Source: Nyssa sinensis (lineage: Eukaryota > Streptophyta > Magnoliopsida > Cornales > Nyssaceae). From it: DNA of 64,000 nucleotides. Where the stretch lies: NCBI GenBank assembly GCA_008638375.1, contig CM018051.1:33763740-33827739 (forward strand), read 5' to 3'. Shown here piece by piece: positions 1 through 13,015 of the stretch (the stretch's first letter is position 1; each line of letters starts with the position of its first letter). Both the position numbers and the translations under genes were made by a program. Below the pieces are notes generated by a model. The model made no database searches and was not told the DNA's origin. It saw only the letters and a program-made list of their open reading frames with translations.

Positions 1-583
1 TAACAATAGAGAAATAACAAGAAGAATACCATTAATAGTAGAGAAAGAGTAAGGAGACTACCTTTAACAACACATAAAGAGAAAGACAACCAATGGTAAA
101 CAAAAACTATTATCAAACTCAGAATTTATCCAAAGATAAACTATTATAAAATAATTGTAGAGATTGGAAAAATCAAGGTAAATTTTTCATTTTTGCCAGT
201 AGGGCATTATTCATGCACTGTTTGTTGGTAGGGTATTGTACATGCATCATTTAGGCATAAGTCATGTTTATAAGAATAATTTGAGTATGCCATAGAAGAG
301 AAACATGCTTAGAATGTTAAAATACACCTCCTACGAAAATGTGAGCCTAATCGGAGTCAGTTTGAAAAATAGACTGTAAAGGCCATCCCGAGCGGCCCGG
401 GTGGGTCCGGCCGAAACTGCCAATGAGCGAAAATAATTTTTTTGGAAAATTTTTGTTTAAAATAATTTACGAACTTTGGCTAAAGCAGAATGTCGAATTG
501 AGGCATTTCAGGACGGGTTATTATGTAACGGGGTCTCGAACTCATTAAGAGAAAAATGGTCTTTTTACCCTTAACCCCTTTAG

Positions 584-591
584 TATAAATA
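584..591 (+). promoter_or_regulatory. TATA-like box of the truncated Tekay LTR
   Basis: TATAAATA lies about 430 bp into the LTR, at the position occupied by the same octamer in the two related minus-strand LTRs (22313-22320 and 41515-41522). Conservation across three copies supports a retrotransposon promoter. Confidence 0.55.
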
Positions 592-1435
592 CAACCCCTT
601 AGAGATAAATCTCGAAATTTGGTCTAAGAAGAAGCATAAGTCGTGCATGGAGAGAGAAGTGAAGAAAACCTAGGGTTTTCCTAGTTTCAAGCCCCAAAAC
701 ATATTGTAGGCTAGGATTCTTACAAGACTTCCTTCTAGGAAGTTGTTCCCCACATCAAGGACTACATTCTCACCAATTGGTTCAGCTGCACAGCAAACAC
801 AACTCCCTAGGGTTGAGAAAAACCCTTTTAGGTATGATATCTTGTTAAGTTAGGAACAGATTTAAGTTTCCTTGCCCTTTTTACAAGTTGATTGAATGAT
901 TTGTATGTTTATTTTCTATTAAAAAGTTACTTAGGATGTAGTTGGTTTGAAAACCTAGAGTTGGTTGTTTATGTACTTGTGTGTTCTTTGAGTTCTTTGA
1001 TAATTTGTTACAATGATGAATATGTAACTTGAATATGTGTTTAAATTATTACATGGTGGCTTGTATTCATGTGGATAGACTTTATGTTTTGGAAGATATG
1101 GTTGTTTAATACATTGATGCTTTGTGTAATTGTGTGTTCGTGGAGAATTGGAAAGATTGTGAACATGTAACTTGAGCATGGGTTTAAATTGATTGTATAT
1201 AGCATGTGTTCATGTGAAAGAAGTCTTGGGATTTGAAAGTTATAGTTTACTTCATGAATGATGGATGATTTAAGGTATATACCAAGAATTTGATAAAATA
1301 CCCCTTTGTGATTGCATAGAAAAATCAAGGCATATTGGCATGGTATGAACCTTTGGAAACATAGTGTGGGTTAAGCACATTGGTGCTATGCATTATGAGG
1401 GTGTAGATCCTGTGGTAAAAAACCCAAAATTGGCC

Positions 1436-1531
1436 ATTGGTACTCGCGATCCAACGGGGATGGACCATGAAGCGAGACATACGATTGGTACTCGCGTTCC
1501 AACGGAGAACGGCCGTGAAGCAAGACATGGG
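1436..1531 (+). repeat. Two-unit 48-bp direct repeat inside the LTR
   Basis: Units 1436-1483 and 1484-1531 both begin ATTGGTACTCGCG and contain a TCCAACGG core. A similar paired arrangement occurs at the equivalent place in the other Tekay LTRs of the window, so the duplication is an old LTR property. Confidence 0.6.
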
Positions 1532-2360
1532 TGTGACATAGAGTTGCATGTGTGTGTCATGCATATTGACATTACATAGCATTGAGGGATTAGAGGGTTA
1601 TAGCTTCTAAATGTACACTTGCACATGCGACGCCTTAATTTTGTTCTTTATATTAGCATCATGTCATACCAGCAGTCATGCTGACCTATTTATGGGATAT
1701 CATATTTCAAATGAGGCTCCCGGTACTTGAGACTTGATGAAGTCTTGAAGAGTGGAGGAAAAATGGACCACGAAAGATATTTGGCCTTAAGGCATAATTT
1801 TTGAGTTGTGTGAGGGCATAGGCCCAAAAACATATGTAATGAAATTGTAAAAATCTTTTATATTATAAACATAATAGGCAAGGCTCTATATTTGTAATAA
1901 ACATGAGGTAGTGAGGTTTTAAATTTCAAGCATATGTTTATGTATGGAGGATTGTATATTTTAAATGATGTATAAATATTTAGTTGGATCAAAAGATATA
2001 TTTGGTTGCTAATTTGAGAAATGATAGATTGTGTTGTGAAAAAAAATTAGGTGGAAAAAGGCTTAGAAAACAAAAGAAACCATGCTAAAATTTTGTGAAA
2101 TTAAAAGGTTAGTTAGGTGTGTAAAACACCCTAAATATAGGTGGAAAAAGTGCCAAAAGGAGGGGGGTTAAAAACCTTGAAGAAATATGCTAAAATTGCG
2201 AAAAAAGTAGCTTGCAAAACTTTAGAAAAAATTTGAAAAACAGAGAAAATTGGCTACTGGATAGAGAAATTTAGCCATAGTCAGTTACTCTAAACCTGCA
2301 GGAAAAATAGTCCAGACCTGCCCCAGCCCGCAGCCCCGCGTGCTGCCTGCCTGCCTACCT

Positions 2361-4400
2361 ATGTTCAAATCTCTTAGTTTAATCTCTTTGTTCAAAATCG
2401 TATTTCTGTCAATTTATACTCTAGAGATCAGATCTCAAATAACTCTCCAAAATAAAAAAGTATTATGTTTTTACATAGGGTTCGCTCGAATGAAGTAGTT
2501 GCTCGTTCAAACGAGCTTTTTCGTTCGAACGATCATAAAACGATGACCTATTGATGATCGTTTGATCAAAACTAATCAAATGATGATTGAATGATCAAAT
2601 ATGATCATCTTCTATTGTTTGTTCGAACGAGCCCTTTGGTTCGTCCAAACAACTAATAGTGAGTTGGTCTTCTCATTACATTGTGAACTTAATTTTTCCA
2701 AGTGTTTTCAAATATGCATTTTTGGGATAATTGTTTCACAACATAAGATAACAATACACATAATGGAAATATGATATCAATTATATACAATGCATGCTAT
2801 GTGTGCGTGTGTGAGATACCCAAAATACCTTTCACGAACCAAGGTGGCTGGTAGATGTGCACGACAATAAAGCATGGATCATATAGAGTAGAATGAGGCA
2901 TTGAGTAACTCTAAGCCTAGGACTAATATCATGATTACAATCAAAGCATGTTCTGACAAATTGAATTAGCCAATCATAATATCGAAATCCTGATCATGAC
3001 AATTATCATTTTACTCATGGTTATTTTTGCTCTGATTGTCATATATGATTCCGTTATCTCACATTGAGAGTATTATGATTGTATGATCATCTTTTTCATC
3101 TTTTACACTACATTATACTTGTGTGCATTTTGATTTAATTGTCATAACACACTATGCATTTGCAAGTGTTGAGAATCATGAAGTCAAGTGCGGTATGTCA
3201 ATGAGTCTTTAGTCATAATTTAGAGTAGTAAGTCTCTTCTTTTGGTATTTTAGGGATTTATTTTTTTTTCTATTTGTACTTATGTATTCATTGGTGATAA
3301 TTTTGTTACAAAATTTCCAAAGGGAAAATTTCTAGGACTATGAGTTAATTTGTAAGTTAGTAGATTTGAATTTGACAAAACTAAAGTTATAATTTGTCTA
3401 AGTCCATGAGTGTTATGTACTCAAGCCTTGTTTTCAAGCATCTGAGCCTTATTGCAGATTCATATTATTACAAACATAAGGGTAAACAAAGGTAATTGGA
3501 CTTGAAACATTGACATAGGTGCACGCGCGCACACGTATTTTGCATGTTTTAAAATCATTGTCATGTGTTTAACGTCTACTTGATTGATTGACACATATTC
3601 TCTAGTGTTAAGAATTCTTTAAATAAGTTATCAAGATACAGTTAATTGAACAAAACTGCACAAATACCTAGAGGTCATCTGAACAACCTATGGGTGATTT
3701 CCAAAACCATTTTGTCCAAGCTCATTAGATACATGGTTTAAATGATAGGTCATTTAAACAACTCATGAGGTTGTTCGAACGACCGTGGGACTATCTTAAG
3801 AAAGACTTTGTTTGACTTCATTTCATAGGTGGTTTAAATGACCTATGCAGAACAATTTTTTGACTCGATTTAAACACTGATTTTACACTTAAATCTAACT
3901 ATTTTAATTGACTTTTGACACAAAAAAAAGAGATAATTTTTGTTTCACCATTAGAAAGAAAAATACAAATGTCGCCAAGAGTTTTTCAAGCATCAAATTC
4001 ATGTAGTTAAATTAGCCTCCATTACAACAAGAACCCAAAAAACAATAATTGGTGGATTACAAGTGTAGATGATTCTAGTTTTTTCAATCAGAGGAGCCTG
4101 AGGATTTGAGGATTCATGGTTATGATTATGTTGAACCATTCATGGATTCAAAAATGGTGGTACTATAAAGATCTCTTATGGAGTCAAGTTCAAAGGAAGA
4201 TCCATATAAAGTTGACAAGGCTTGAGGTACTAAGTTAGTTATGTTATCGTTGTTTGTAATCTTTCTTAGATTCTTCATAATGGATTTAGTGCAAGACTAG
4301 ACAAGGTCCTAAGGTTTTATCTTTGGAATTTTCTCATAAAAAGTTTGTGCGTTCTTTCTTTATATGGATGTTATGAGTGCCATAGCCGAAAACAATTCCT
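2361..4400. other. Non-coding repeat debris with GTTCGAACGA motifs
   Basis: No coding region is supportable. Variants of GTTCGAACGA and CGTTCGAACG recur near 2490-2650 and 3770-3785, among TGATCAT-rich AT sequence. Around 4220-4380 the sequence resembles the transcribed end of a plant LTR, but I found no paired LTR, primer-binding site or target duplication. It may be copia-type LTR remains. I cannot assign it. Confidence 0.35.
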
Positions 4401-5507
4401 TGTGGAATAAGAAGGTCTTGACTATCCCTTTCCCTAAAGGCGGGAAAGAACGCCTCTAAGAGAAAATAGAGAAAAAGTGAGGACTCGCCAGCTTGTTACC
4501 TAAACAAGCAAACCTGTTATAATAGAATGTAAACAAAAGAAAATTGAAATGAATTAAAATACATTGCTTTGTTTCCTAGTTACATTCTGAAAGACTCATC
4601 GACATTGGTCAAAATAAACAAGGAACTAAAATGTGCAACCAAAGAAGTAGATTTGGGGCTAAGGTATTGAGTGGAAGGTGTTAGGCACCCGCTCAGCTCG
4701 GTTCTAATGGACCGGCCTCAAATGTTCAATTACAAGGCTCATTCATTAAATACAAAGAAAGAAAATGTAGAAAATGAGAAGAAGAGTAATAAAAATGATA
4801 ATAAATTGACAAACTAAATGAAAATAAAAAGAGAAAAGAACAGGGAAAAAGATTTGACTTGGGCTTGTCGGCTTCCTACGTATCCATCCTAGGATGGAAT
4901 CAAAGTCACGTAATTCTTCGGTTTACCCTCTTTTATCAAGAGTGATGAAAGGGGAGATCAACAAGGTAGGAAGGACTGTTAAGGGTTTTAAGAGTGTACC
5001 TTGTTTAGTCCTGATGGTTAAGTAGCACTTCAGCTAGGGAAAATGATTGGCTTGATGCCGTGGCTCAAGCAGAGTTTCAACTTGGTTTTTGACTTGGGAC
5101 CTTCACTCTGGCAAGGCTTTAGTCTTGAGAGGGAATGTAACTAGAAAACTTCTTAAGGGAGAAAGGGCTCTAGCACTATATCAAAAACATAAGGTTGTCA
5201 ATTTGTGGACCTTTAGAATGGTGACCAAAAGTGTCTATTTATAGGCAAAAAATGGAGAATTGATCCACGACCTATAAAAGTGATATTTACATGATTAAAT
5301 AAAGAGAAAATCAAGTGAATATCCTAAGGAATAAATATCCTAGCTAAATGAAATAAAAATAAATTTAAAAAGAATTATGAAAAATGCATAAACCTATCAA
5401 AATGATGTATACTTGCAAAACCTAATAAGGTGTAATAAAAATGAGATTTTTCTTAAATAATCTTCACAAAATGAGGGATAATTAGAAGAGATTTATTAAT
5501 TATAGCA

Positions 5508-5610
5508 TATGTATATATATAACGTATATATCTCATATATATAGCATATATATATATATCCTATCTATATATATAACATATATAATATATTTATATATAT
5601 ATCATGTATG
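5508..5610. repeat. Imperfect TA-rich microsatellite
   Basis: Runs of TATATA are broken by ATCTCAT, AGCATA and ATCCTATC spacers. This is simple low-complexity DNA with no coding potential. Confidence 0.85.
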
Positions 5611-5869
5611 CACCTAAATGTGACATATATAGACACAACATGTGTACAATTAAGTAAGTGGACTAATGAAGTGACTACAATGCACCTAGCATGCCAGCTA
5701 GATCAATACATAGACTAATAAAATGTATGCACACCTAAAGCACCAAAATAGGTGGGCTTATTCTAAAAAATAAACAAATGTCTAGGTTCAATGTATCTCC
5801 TCTAAAGGAAATAACCATCAACTAGACTTATGAAAATTCTAAAAGTGGAAAGTCCTAAATCACTCAAGA

Positions 5870-6400
5870 TTATCAAATTGTCCCCAATTTGGTAAAAAAT
5901 TACAAAATTGCCACAAGACATAGGAAATGACCAAATTGTCCTCGCAAGACATGAAAATATCCCAATTCATCACAAAATAACTGAAATTACCAAATTAACC
6001 CCAAATGGAAAAAAATGAGATGAAAATTATGAAAATACCCTTTAATTGCATAAATATTCCTACTTAGGGTAGGATTGTGCCAAAATTACTAAAATGCCTT
6101 TAAAGGGCAAAGGGGGCCAAAATTATAAAAATGCCTTTACGAATTGCTAGAATTAAGGCTTAGGACCGAAAGTATGTACAAAATTACAAGAATGCCATTG
6201 GAGGTAAAAAAAAATGTGTAAAATGACTGAACTACACCTAAGGACCAAATTGTGTACAAAATTACCAAAATACCCCTAGGTGGGGAATACATTAGTAATT
6301 CATGACGAAACTATCCCTCATTAAAGGGGTTTCTCAAAATGTATAGTTGAAATGACCAAACTATCCTCGAAATGCTGTGAAATTAGATTTTTTGCCCTTA
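5870..6400. repeat. Degenerate repeats of an ATTACCAAAATGCCC-like word
   Basis: Variants of AAATTACCAAAATGCCCCT recur at irregular spacing (for example near 5890, 5930, 5990, 6065, 6120, 6190, 6260 and 6350). A related word followed by AGGTCAAA also occurs in the inner Tekay LTRs and the solo LTR (about 26565, 35150 and 55775). It may be amplified LTR-derived sequence. Confidence 0.5.
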
Positions 6401-6689
6401 CTCAATCAAGGGTCACAAAATAAGGTGTTTATAGAGAGCTCCTAGTTGGCAGAGCTTGCAAGCACACGAATGCCAACACAAGAATAAAAGATACTCATTT
6501 TGTCCTTGATTATGAATTTGATGTGGCTGGATTCATTAATCATGAGATTCTTACGTATCACCCTCAGGTGAATTAGACCATCCATAGTTTATGAATAACG
6601 AAAATGAGTGTTGTCCTTACTAGGTTCTCCTAAAAGGACTCGTTCTAATTGAATTGTCATGAGGTTATGCCCTTTTGAGATGGCTTTAT

Positions 6690-8190
6690 GTCCTCAAACA
6701 TTTTACCTAAAACAAAATTCCATCCTAATATGTTTATAAGATTGCGATAGATGGCTTACCCAAAAGGAACTGCGATCCTAATTGGTTTGATGAAATTGCG
6801 TTCCTTAGACGACTTTCCTAAAATAGAATTTCATCCTAATAGGTTTATAATACTACGATAGGCGGCTTACCCAAAATAAAATGTGATCCTAATAGGTTTA
6901 ATGAAATTGCGTCCTCATACGACTTACCTAAAAGGGAATTTCATCCTAATAGGTTTATAAGACCGCAATAGATGCCTTACCTAAAAGGAAATTCAATCCT
7001 AATAGGTTTATAAGATTGCAATAGACGACTTACGCAAAAGGAAATGCGATCCTAATAGATTTGATGAAATTGTATCCCGAGATGACTTACCTAAAAGAAA
7101 ATTTCATCTTAATAGGTTTATAAGACTACGATAGATGACTTACCTAAAAGGGGATTTCATCTTAATAGGTTTATAAGACTACAATAAATGGCTTGCCTAA
7201 AAGGAAATGTGATCATAATAGGTTTATAAGATTACGATAAATGGCTTAACCAAAAGGAAATGTAATCTTAATAGGGTTTTTATGATGTTACCTCCTTGAT
7301 GGATGATTTGCCTGGAAAGAAGGCTATCATGACAGGATTTTCCTAAAAGGAATGCTATCCTAATAGAATTTTTAATGATATTATGTCCTTAATTGACAAG
7401 CTTGCCTGAATAGAATGCTATCTTGATAGGATTTTCCAAAGAAGAATGTTATCCTAATAGGATTTTAATTAGATTAAGTCCTTAATGGACGAATTACCTA
7501 AAAAGAAAGCTATCTTAACAAGATTTTCCTAAGAGGAATGCTATCCTAATAGAATTTTTAATAAGATTATGTCCTTAATGGATGGCTTGCCCGAAAGGAA
7601 TGTTGTCCTGACAAGATTCTCCTAAGAGGAATAATATTATAATAGGATTACATACTTATTGAACGACTTGCCTAAAAAAAATGATTTCCTGATAAAATTT
7701 CCCTAAAAAGAATATTGTCCTAATAGGATTTTAATAAGATTACGTCCTAAATGGACGGGTTGCGTGAATATAATGCTATCCTGACAGGATTTTTGTAAGA
7801 GAAATGCTATCTTAATAGGCTTTTAATAAGATTAAGTCCTTAATGGAGGACTTGCTTGAAAGGAATGCTATCTTGATAGGATATTCCTAATAGGAATGCT
7901 ATCCTAATAGAATTTTTACTGAGATTATGTCCTTAATGGATGGCTTTCCTGAAAGGAATGCTATCCTAACAGGATTTTTCCAAAAGGAATGCTATCTAAA
8001 TAGGATTTTTAATAAGATTACGTCCCTAATAGATGGCTTGCTTGTAGGATTTTCCTAAAAGAAATGCTATCTTAATTTAGATTTTTAATTGGATTACATC
8101 TTTAATGGACAACTTGCCTAAAAAGAAAGCTATCCTAATAAGATTTTTAATGGAATTACATCCTTAATGGACGACTTATCTGAAAAGAAT
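6690..8190. repeat. Long degenerate tandem array (about 1.5 kb, two subfamilies)
   Basis: The left part (about 6690-7290) repeats a unit of roughly 54-60 bp with the words CCTAATAGGTTTATAAGA, CGATAGATGGCTTACC and AAAAGGAA. The right part (about 7290-8190) repeats a longer unit near 90 bp with TTAATAAGATTA.GTCCTTAATGG, then GGCTTGCC.GAAAGGAATGC, TATCCTGACAGGATTTTCCT and a second GGAATGCTATCCTAATAG. The units share the half-motif 'AAAAGGAAtgctATCCTAATAG', so the two arrays probably share an origin. Divergence is high, so the array is old. Confidence 0.75.
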
Positions 8191-8192
8191 GT

Positions 8193-10069
8193 TGTAACAC
8201 CTTGATCCGATTAAATAATAATTAAGTCGCTAATTATTAATTAGTGACCCTTAATAGAATAATTAAGAAAATTTAATCGGGAAACAAACAATAATTTCAA
8301 AAATTGTTCTGAGCCCTTAAATTAACGAGGTTGACTCTGAGAAAATAAATCCAAATAAATAAGGCTACGATTTATTAAAATCAATACATGTAGAAGCGAA
8401 TATTAAAATTCAAATTCACAAGGGGAAAAATAATGCAAGAAGTTAAAATAAATAATTTAAATTTCCAAACAAGGCATAAGGGAAAAAATAGGAAAAATAA
8501 GCCAAAATTGAGGCCAATGGGTTTCAAACCCTTGACCCAAAAAATAAGCAAGCACTTAAGCCCAAAAAATTAAACCACTTGGGCTGCCCACTCTTTGTGA
8601 AAAATATTACAACTTATATGTATATATACACATATAATGAAGCCCCCACCTCCTAAATGAACCAATCACCTTTCATGCAGCATATTTAAAATAAAAATAA
8701 AGGTGATATATGTATGTGATGTGTGATGTGTGATGTGAGAGTATATTCAGAATTGTGTAAGTGTCGGTTAGAGTGAGAAAGTGAGAGTGAGTTAGAGAGA
8801 GAAAGTGAGAGAATGAGGAAGAAGAAGAGGAGAAGAGTTGCATGCATGGTTGTCCTGACTTGAAGGAGATCACCAACCAAACCAAGCAAGAAGAAAGAGA
8901 GGGATCTATTATTGGGGTAAAAACACAAAACCTGTAAGTTGTTTTAAGTCTTTTTATGCAGCATAATGTTTAAGGTTAGTAAACCTGAATAAGGAGTAGA
9001 ATTGGACCTTAGACAACCGCAGAAACACTAGGTCGTACACAACCGCCATTGATGGACCTTTGTTAGAGCAGGTCTGAACCAACCAAGGCCAAGCTGAATT
9101 TGGCTTGTTAGGATTTGAAGTAGGTCTTGTGAAGGTCATGAATCCACTAGACTACGATCCAAAATCCCAAGGGAGGGCCCCCAAAAACCCAGTTGCAGCT
9201 ACGGTTCAAAAGAGCCAACCCTCACAAAATAACACCAAATGTGTTTTCTTGAATGTGGCTTTGAAGCCCTTACAATAGGGATCACAACAAGCCAAATCCC
9301 ATGAATTTTCATGGAAAAATGGCCATTTACTAACCTAAAAATCGTGGGGGATGTAAAGTTTTAACAAACCTTTTTGGCTCAATTCAAACCCCCTAACTAA
9401 TGCGAAAATACTCTTAGGAGGTCTAGAAGTCCATATAAAGAAGAAGCGCCGATGAAACTCCGGTCGCCTTCTCTAGTGAACCTCGTCAAAAAATTAAAAA
9501 TTTCATTACCCGACTTTCCAGTGACTAGTCGTTCTCGAAAATTTACCTCTATTCCAACTTCCTCATTTTCTTAAACCACCTCCAAATCAAGTCTAGGTTT
9601 TCACGACACCGTCCCAAATGAATCTTAAAGGCCAATCAAGAGAATACTGAGAAACCCATTTTCGTTTCTCTCTCTACAGCATATATATATATTTGTATCT
9701 CTACACACATACGTATTCAAGCATACATATTGCAATAACAAGAAAGGGAAAACATTTGGGAAGAACTAGAATTTTCCCTACGTCTATCCACAGCCTAGAG
9801 AGAGAGAATCCAAGGAGAGAGAAAGCTTCACCGAAACTCCCATAGATGTCACACCACTGCTCCAGCCTTCTGTTCCTCCTTTCCTTATCTTCTTTTCCTT
9901 TCTTTCATCTTCTTTTTCTTTTCCTTTCTTTCATCTTCTTTTTCTTTTCCTTCCTTCCTTTCTCTTCTATTTTTCTTCTGGTTTTCGGTTCTTTACTGTG
10001 TGTTATGCACACATTGTATTCTACACACACAGAAACATGCACTCACATATACATACACAACTTTTGGTT

Positions 10070-10130
<61 letters not shown>

Positions 10131-10615
10131 ATGTGAGGAGGGGAAGGGAAATTAGAAAATGAGAAGGGGAAAAAAGAAAAGTAAAGTAAGAAAGAGAAAT
10201 AGAACTTGTCCCATCAAGTCATTTCCCTTAATTTCCTGCCTCTTAATGTGCACCTTCACACACACAAACTATTCTTTCCCACCACCAAAATTTTATACAT
10301 GTCCCTTTTTATAAAATATTGTGTTAACTTCCCACAGAAGCCTTGTGCAATTCCCAAGTGCCAAGTGACTAGTTAGCCAACCACGAGTGCACACTAGTCC
10401 GAATTAGAACAGTTTCAGAATCGCACCAAACTTGGCACACTAGCTAATTTATTTTTAGCATCACTATGTCATATTGAAAACTTATCGACTCATTTTACAA
10501 TTTATCTGACACATATTTGGTTTATCTCCAGTCTGTCCTCAGTTTATGCTGGCAATTAACTGAATTGCCCTTTAATAATTTTTCGGGTCTATAGAAAAGC
10601 AATTCATATGGTTTG
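8193..10615 (+). mobile_element. LTR-like arm beginning TGTAACACC, broken at its right side
   Basis: A sharp left edge, TGTAACACCTTGATCC, follows the tandem array. The body has features common in large plant gypsy LTRs: a 'TTTCAAACCCTTGACCC' stretch near 8520 (compare the inner Tekay LTR near 26255), AG-rich leader sequence, and pyrimidine-rich sequence near 9860-9970. The matching right end would read GGTGTTACA, which occurs at 12534-12542, but copia gag sequence lies between. The flanks (AATGT left, GGTAA right) do not match. No coding region is supported. The open frame at 9846-10136 is low-complexity read-through. Confidence 0.45.
10081..10128. repeat. (AG)24 microsatellite
   Basis: An uninterrupted AG dinucleotide run of 48 bases, preceded by a slightly imperfect stretch from about 10070. 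Confidence 0.95.
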
Positions 10616-13015
10616 ACACTTTCTTAAACTTAAGAAGCAAGGACCCTAATCTATAAGTTTCCTAATCCTATCAAGTATGAAAGGAATATACTTTTTCAAA
10701 GAGAAAAACATATGAAGTAAATTTACCTAGAACATCTATTAGGATTTTCTAAGTTGTAACAAATCAGTTAGATCATGTACCTATAATGGAACATATGAAG
10801 TCCTACTTGTGTTTTTCTATTTCTTAGAAGAATTCACTTTCTTTACACTAGGATATGAGGAATTCTCACCAAGTAACTTCACCAATTCTGTAACTATGAA
10901 TGCACATTTAATTCTTCACTAAATTCTTTAGTTTCATATTTAGAGTCTTTTGTTTTCCTTGGTTTGAAACAGTTCTTGCACCAAATGCTCTATTTTATCA
11001 CACTTGTAACAAGTAGGAACAAACAGTTTCCTTTCAGAGTGAGAACTTTGAGGAAACACCTTTGGTTGTCCAGAGTCTATTTTAGAAACATTATTTTCCC
11101 TAGGACTTCCAATAGATTTAGGGTTTTTGAGTTTTTCAAGTTGTTTCTCATTGTATTCTAAAGTAGTTCTATCTCTGTTAAGTTTCCCTATCTGAAGCAT
11201 ATTCTATAGGTGCATTGAGTTCTTTTTCAATTTTAATTCTCTTCAGAAAGATGCATTTGGATAGTAAATTTCATTTTCTAGATCTAAAATTTTTAACTTC
11301 AAGGATTTATTTTCCTCAAGAGCACACTATAACGTTTTGTATCAAGAAATTTTACCTTATTAGTAAAAGATAAATTTTTAGAACTAAGAGTCTCTAACTC
11401 AGCATTATTATCTTGTAATTTAAGTTTTAAACTTCGATAAAATTTTATTTCTATTTTTGTTTTATTTTTTTGTTCAAGGATTGAGTAATCGTGCACTAAT
11501 GGAAGAGTTTCTTGCACATAGAATGAAGTGCTTCATCATTTAAAAATATGAACTTCCCCTACAATAAAGTTGGAATTTGATGAAAATTCTTCATTCAAAG
11601 AGGATATAAAGGCTACAATATTTACAACCTCTCTTGATTCAGAGTCATTATCAGACTCATCTTCAAATTGATCACTTTCAAAAAAAGGACAATCAACCCT
11701 TTTGTTACCAAAACATCTACCGAAAATTTTCTCTTTATTATTGGTTATTTTATATTTTCTTGATGAGGGTTGTCCAAGTTATATTTCCTTTTTTCATTGG
11801 AAGTGGCTTTCTTATTCTGTTCTTTAAGAAAAGTTTTGAATTGTTTCATTATATAAGCTACGCCATCTTATAAATAATCTTCATTATCAAAATTTTGAAT
11901 TGTTTCATTATTTTGTATTTACTTGACTCGTCGTTATAAAAGGATTTTTTCTTCACCCTTAAGAATTCTATGTCAAAAGTTGAGGGCTATGGTGGTTGCT
12001 GCTCTTTATAGACTATGATGGTAGGCTGGGGAGGCTATGCACATGGGGCTGCATGCAGCACCCTTTTTGATTTTCTGATTTTTTTTTTCTATTTTTTTAC
12101 TCATATATATACACAGATGTACACCTATATACACACACCTATATGTGTATGTGTTTTCCCCTCTCTTATCATGTGCAGGTCACATGATGGGAGAAATGGT
12201 TTTATGTATTTTTCTTTTATTTTTGTATTTTATCTTATTTTTACAATTATTTTATTAAATAATTCATGATATTTGGTGTATATTTTTTTCCTACATTAAG
12301 TTAGTGATGCATTTGATCACTTAACCCTATTAACCTAGATTAGGTTAGGTTCACTTATGGTTAGGTTAAATTCTAACCTTACATTAGGTGATGGCCTACT
12401 TTAGGTTAGGTTAGTTATCCTAACCCTAATTCATTACATGATATTGCATTTTTCCCCAAAGAATTTTGAAAAGCTTATTCTTTGATATAACTTTTAATAT
12501 ATTGCATAAAATTTACCTAATTCACTAGGTAAGGGTGTTACAGGTAATCTTGGGTTGGAACCTATCAAGTAATGATCCAAAGATTTTCTTTACGAACTTA
12601 TGCTCCTTTATTACCTTTACTAGATTGTGACATTAAGTCACTATCTCATTCAACCTAGTAGAGAATTTCGTAAAACTTTCATGTTCCAACATTTTAATGG
12701 TTTCAAATCTGGGTTATGAGTAACTAAATTGAAGCTTATTGATTTTGACCATAAATATCCCTTCATTGGTCACTTTAAGCACATCACAAGCCTCTTTGGC
12801 TATAGTGCAAGTTGAGATCCATTAGAACTCACTTTGGGTAACTCAAAAAGACATAGAATTTAAAGCTCTAGAGTTCTAATTAGCAGTTGTTATATCCATA
12901 AAAGACTAACTAGCCCTAAGTGTGAGAGTCTTAACACCTTTAGTAAGTGTAGAGGGAGAAATCCAACCATCTTCTACTGCCATCCATACTTTCACATCTA
13001 GAGATTGTAAAACCT
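10616..13015 (-). pseudogene. Copia (SIRE-like) gag fragment, decayed and interrupted
   Basis: Read on the minus strand from 13015, the translation gives the N-terminal capsid region of a copia Gag of the UBN2/retrotran_gag_2 type: a DVKVWMAVEDGW motif, then ALNSMSF, then ISTCTIAKEACDVL, then a RFQPKIT motif ending at 12543. After about 520 bp of foreign DNA (12025-12542) it resumes with KKKSFYNDE-like sequence near 11940, a Ser/Asp/Glu-rich stretch near 11640, a Leu/Lys/Asn coiled-coil-like region (11299-11517) and a degenerate zinc knuckle, CYKCDKIEHLVQEL, near 10990. The knuckle has E in place of the usual Gly and L in place of the last Cys. Many stops and shifts are present. No pol or LTR belonging to it was recognised. 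Its right edge abuts Tat-A with no target duplication visible. Confidence 0.7.
12025..12542. other. Roughly 520-bp insert inside the copia gag, ending GGTGTTACA
   Basis: It separates two parts of the copia gag that otherwise follow in order. The right edge is sharp (GGTGTTACA, then gag). The left edge is vague. It contains TTAGGTTAGGTTA-type words near 12340-12420 and poly-T near 12080. The end complements the TGTAACACC at 8193, so this could be the other end of the same LTR, but the arrangement is unresolved. Confidence 0.4.

Larger units (their letters stand above)
156..2360 (+). mobile_element. Truncated Tekay-type LTR (same family as the outer Tekay LTRs)
   Basis: This is the reverse-complement relative of the LTRs at 19944-22750 and 38974-41944. 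It starts TGTAGAGATTGG and keeps the same order of blocks: a TATA-like box at 584-591, the first transcribed region, the conserved block near 1376-1440 and a second block near 1650-1720. Similarity stops near 2350, in a C-rich stretch, so the LTR 3' end, primer-binding site and internal region are missing. No purine tract precedes 156, so it looks like a 5' or solo LTR cut by a later rearrangement. The short open frames inside it are chance. Confidence 0.75.
4401..6689. other. Non-coding retrotransposon-like sequence, unassigned
   Basis: No gene is visible. The words ACTCGCCAGC (near 4485) and GGTGTTAGGCACCCGC (near 4680) resemble untranslated leaders of large plant gypsy elements of the Tat/Ogre type. 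That is an impression from memory, not a search. The region also contains an AT microsatellite (5508-5610) and a degenerate repeat (5870-6400), listed separately. Confidence 0.3.

Noticed and set aside
9846..10136. 96-codon open frame, Ser/Phe-rich then alternating Arg-Glu
   Set aside because: It is translation of a TTC/CTT-rich tract and the (AG)24 microsatellite. Low complexity, no homology, inside an LTR-like arm.
12320..12440. Telomere-like AACCCTA/TTAGGTTA words
   Set aside because: Irregular and of mixed orientation, with no run of TTTAGGG units. Not a telomeric or interstitial telomere array.
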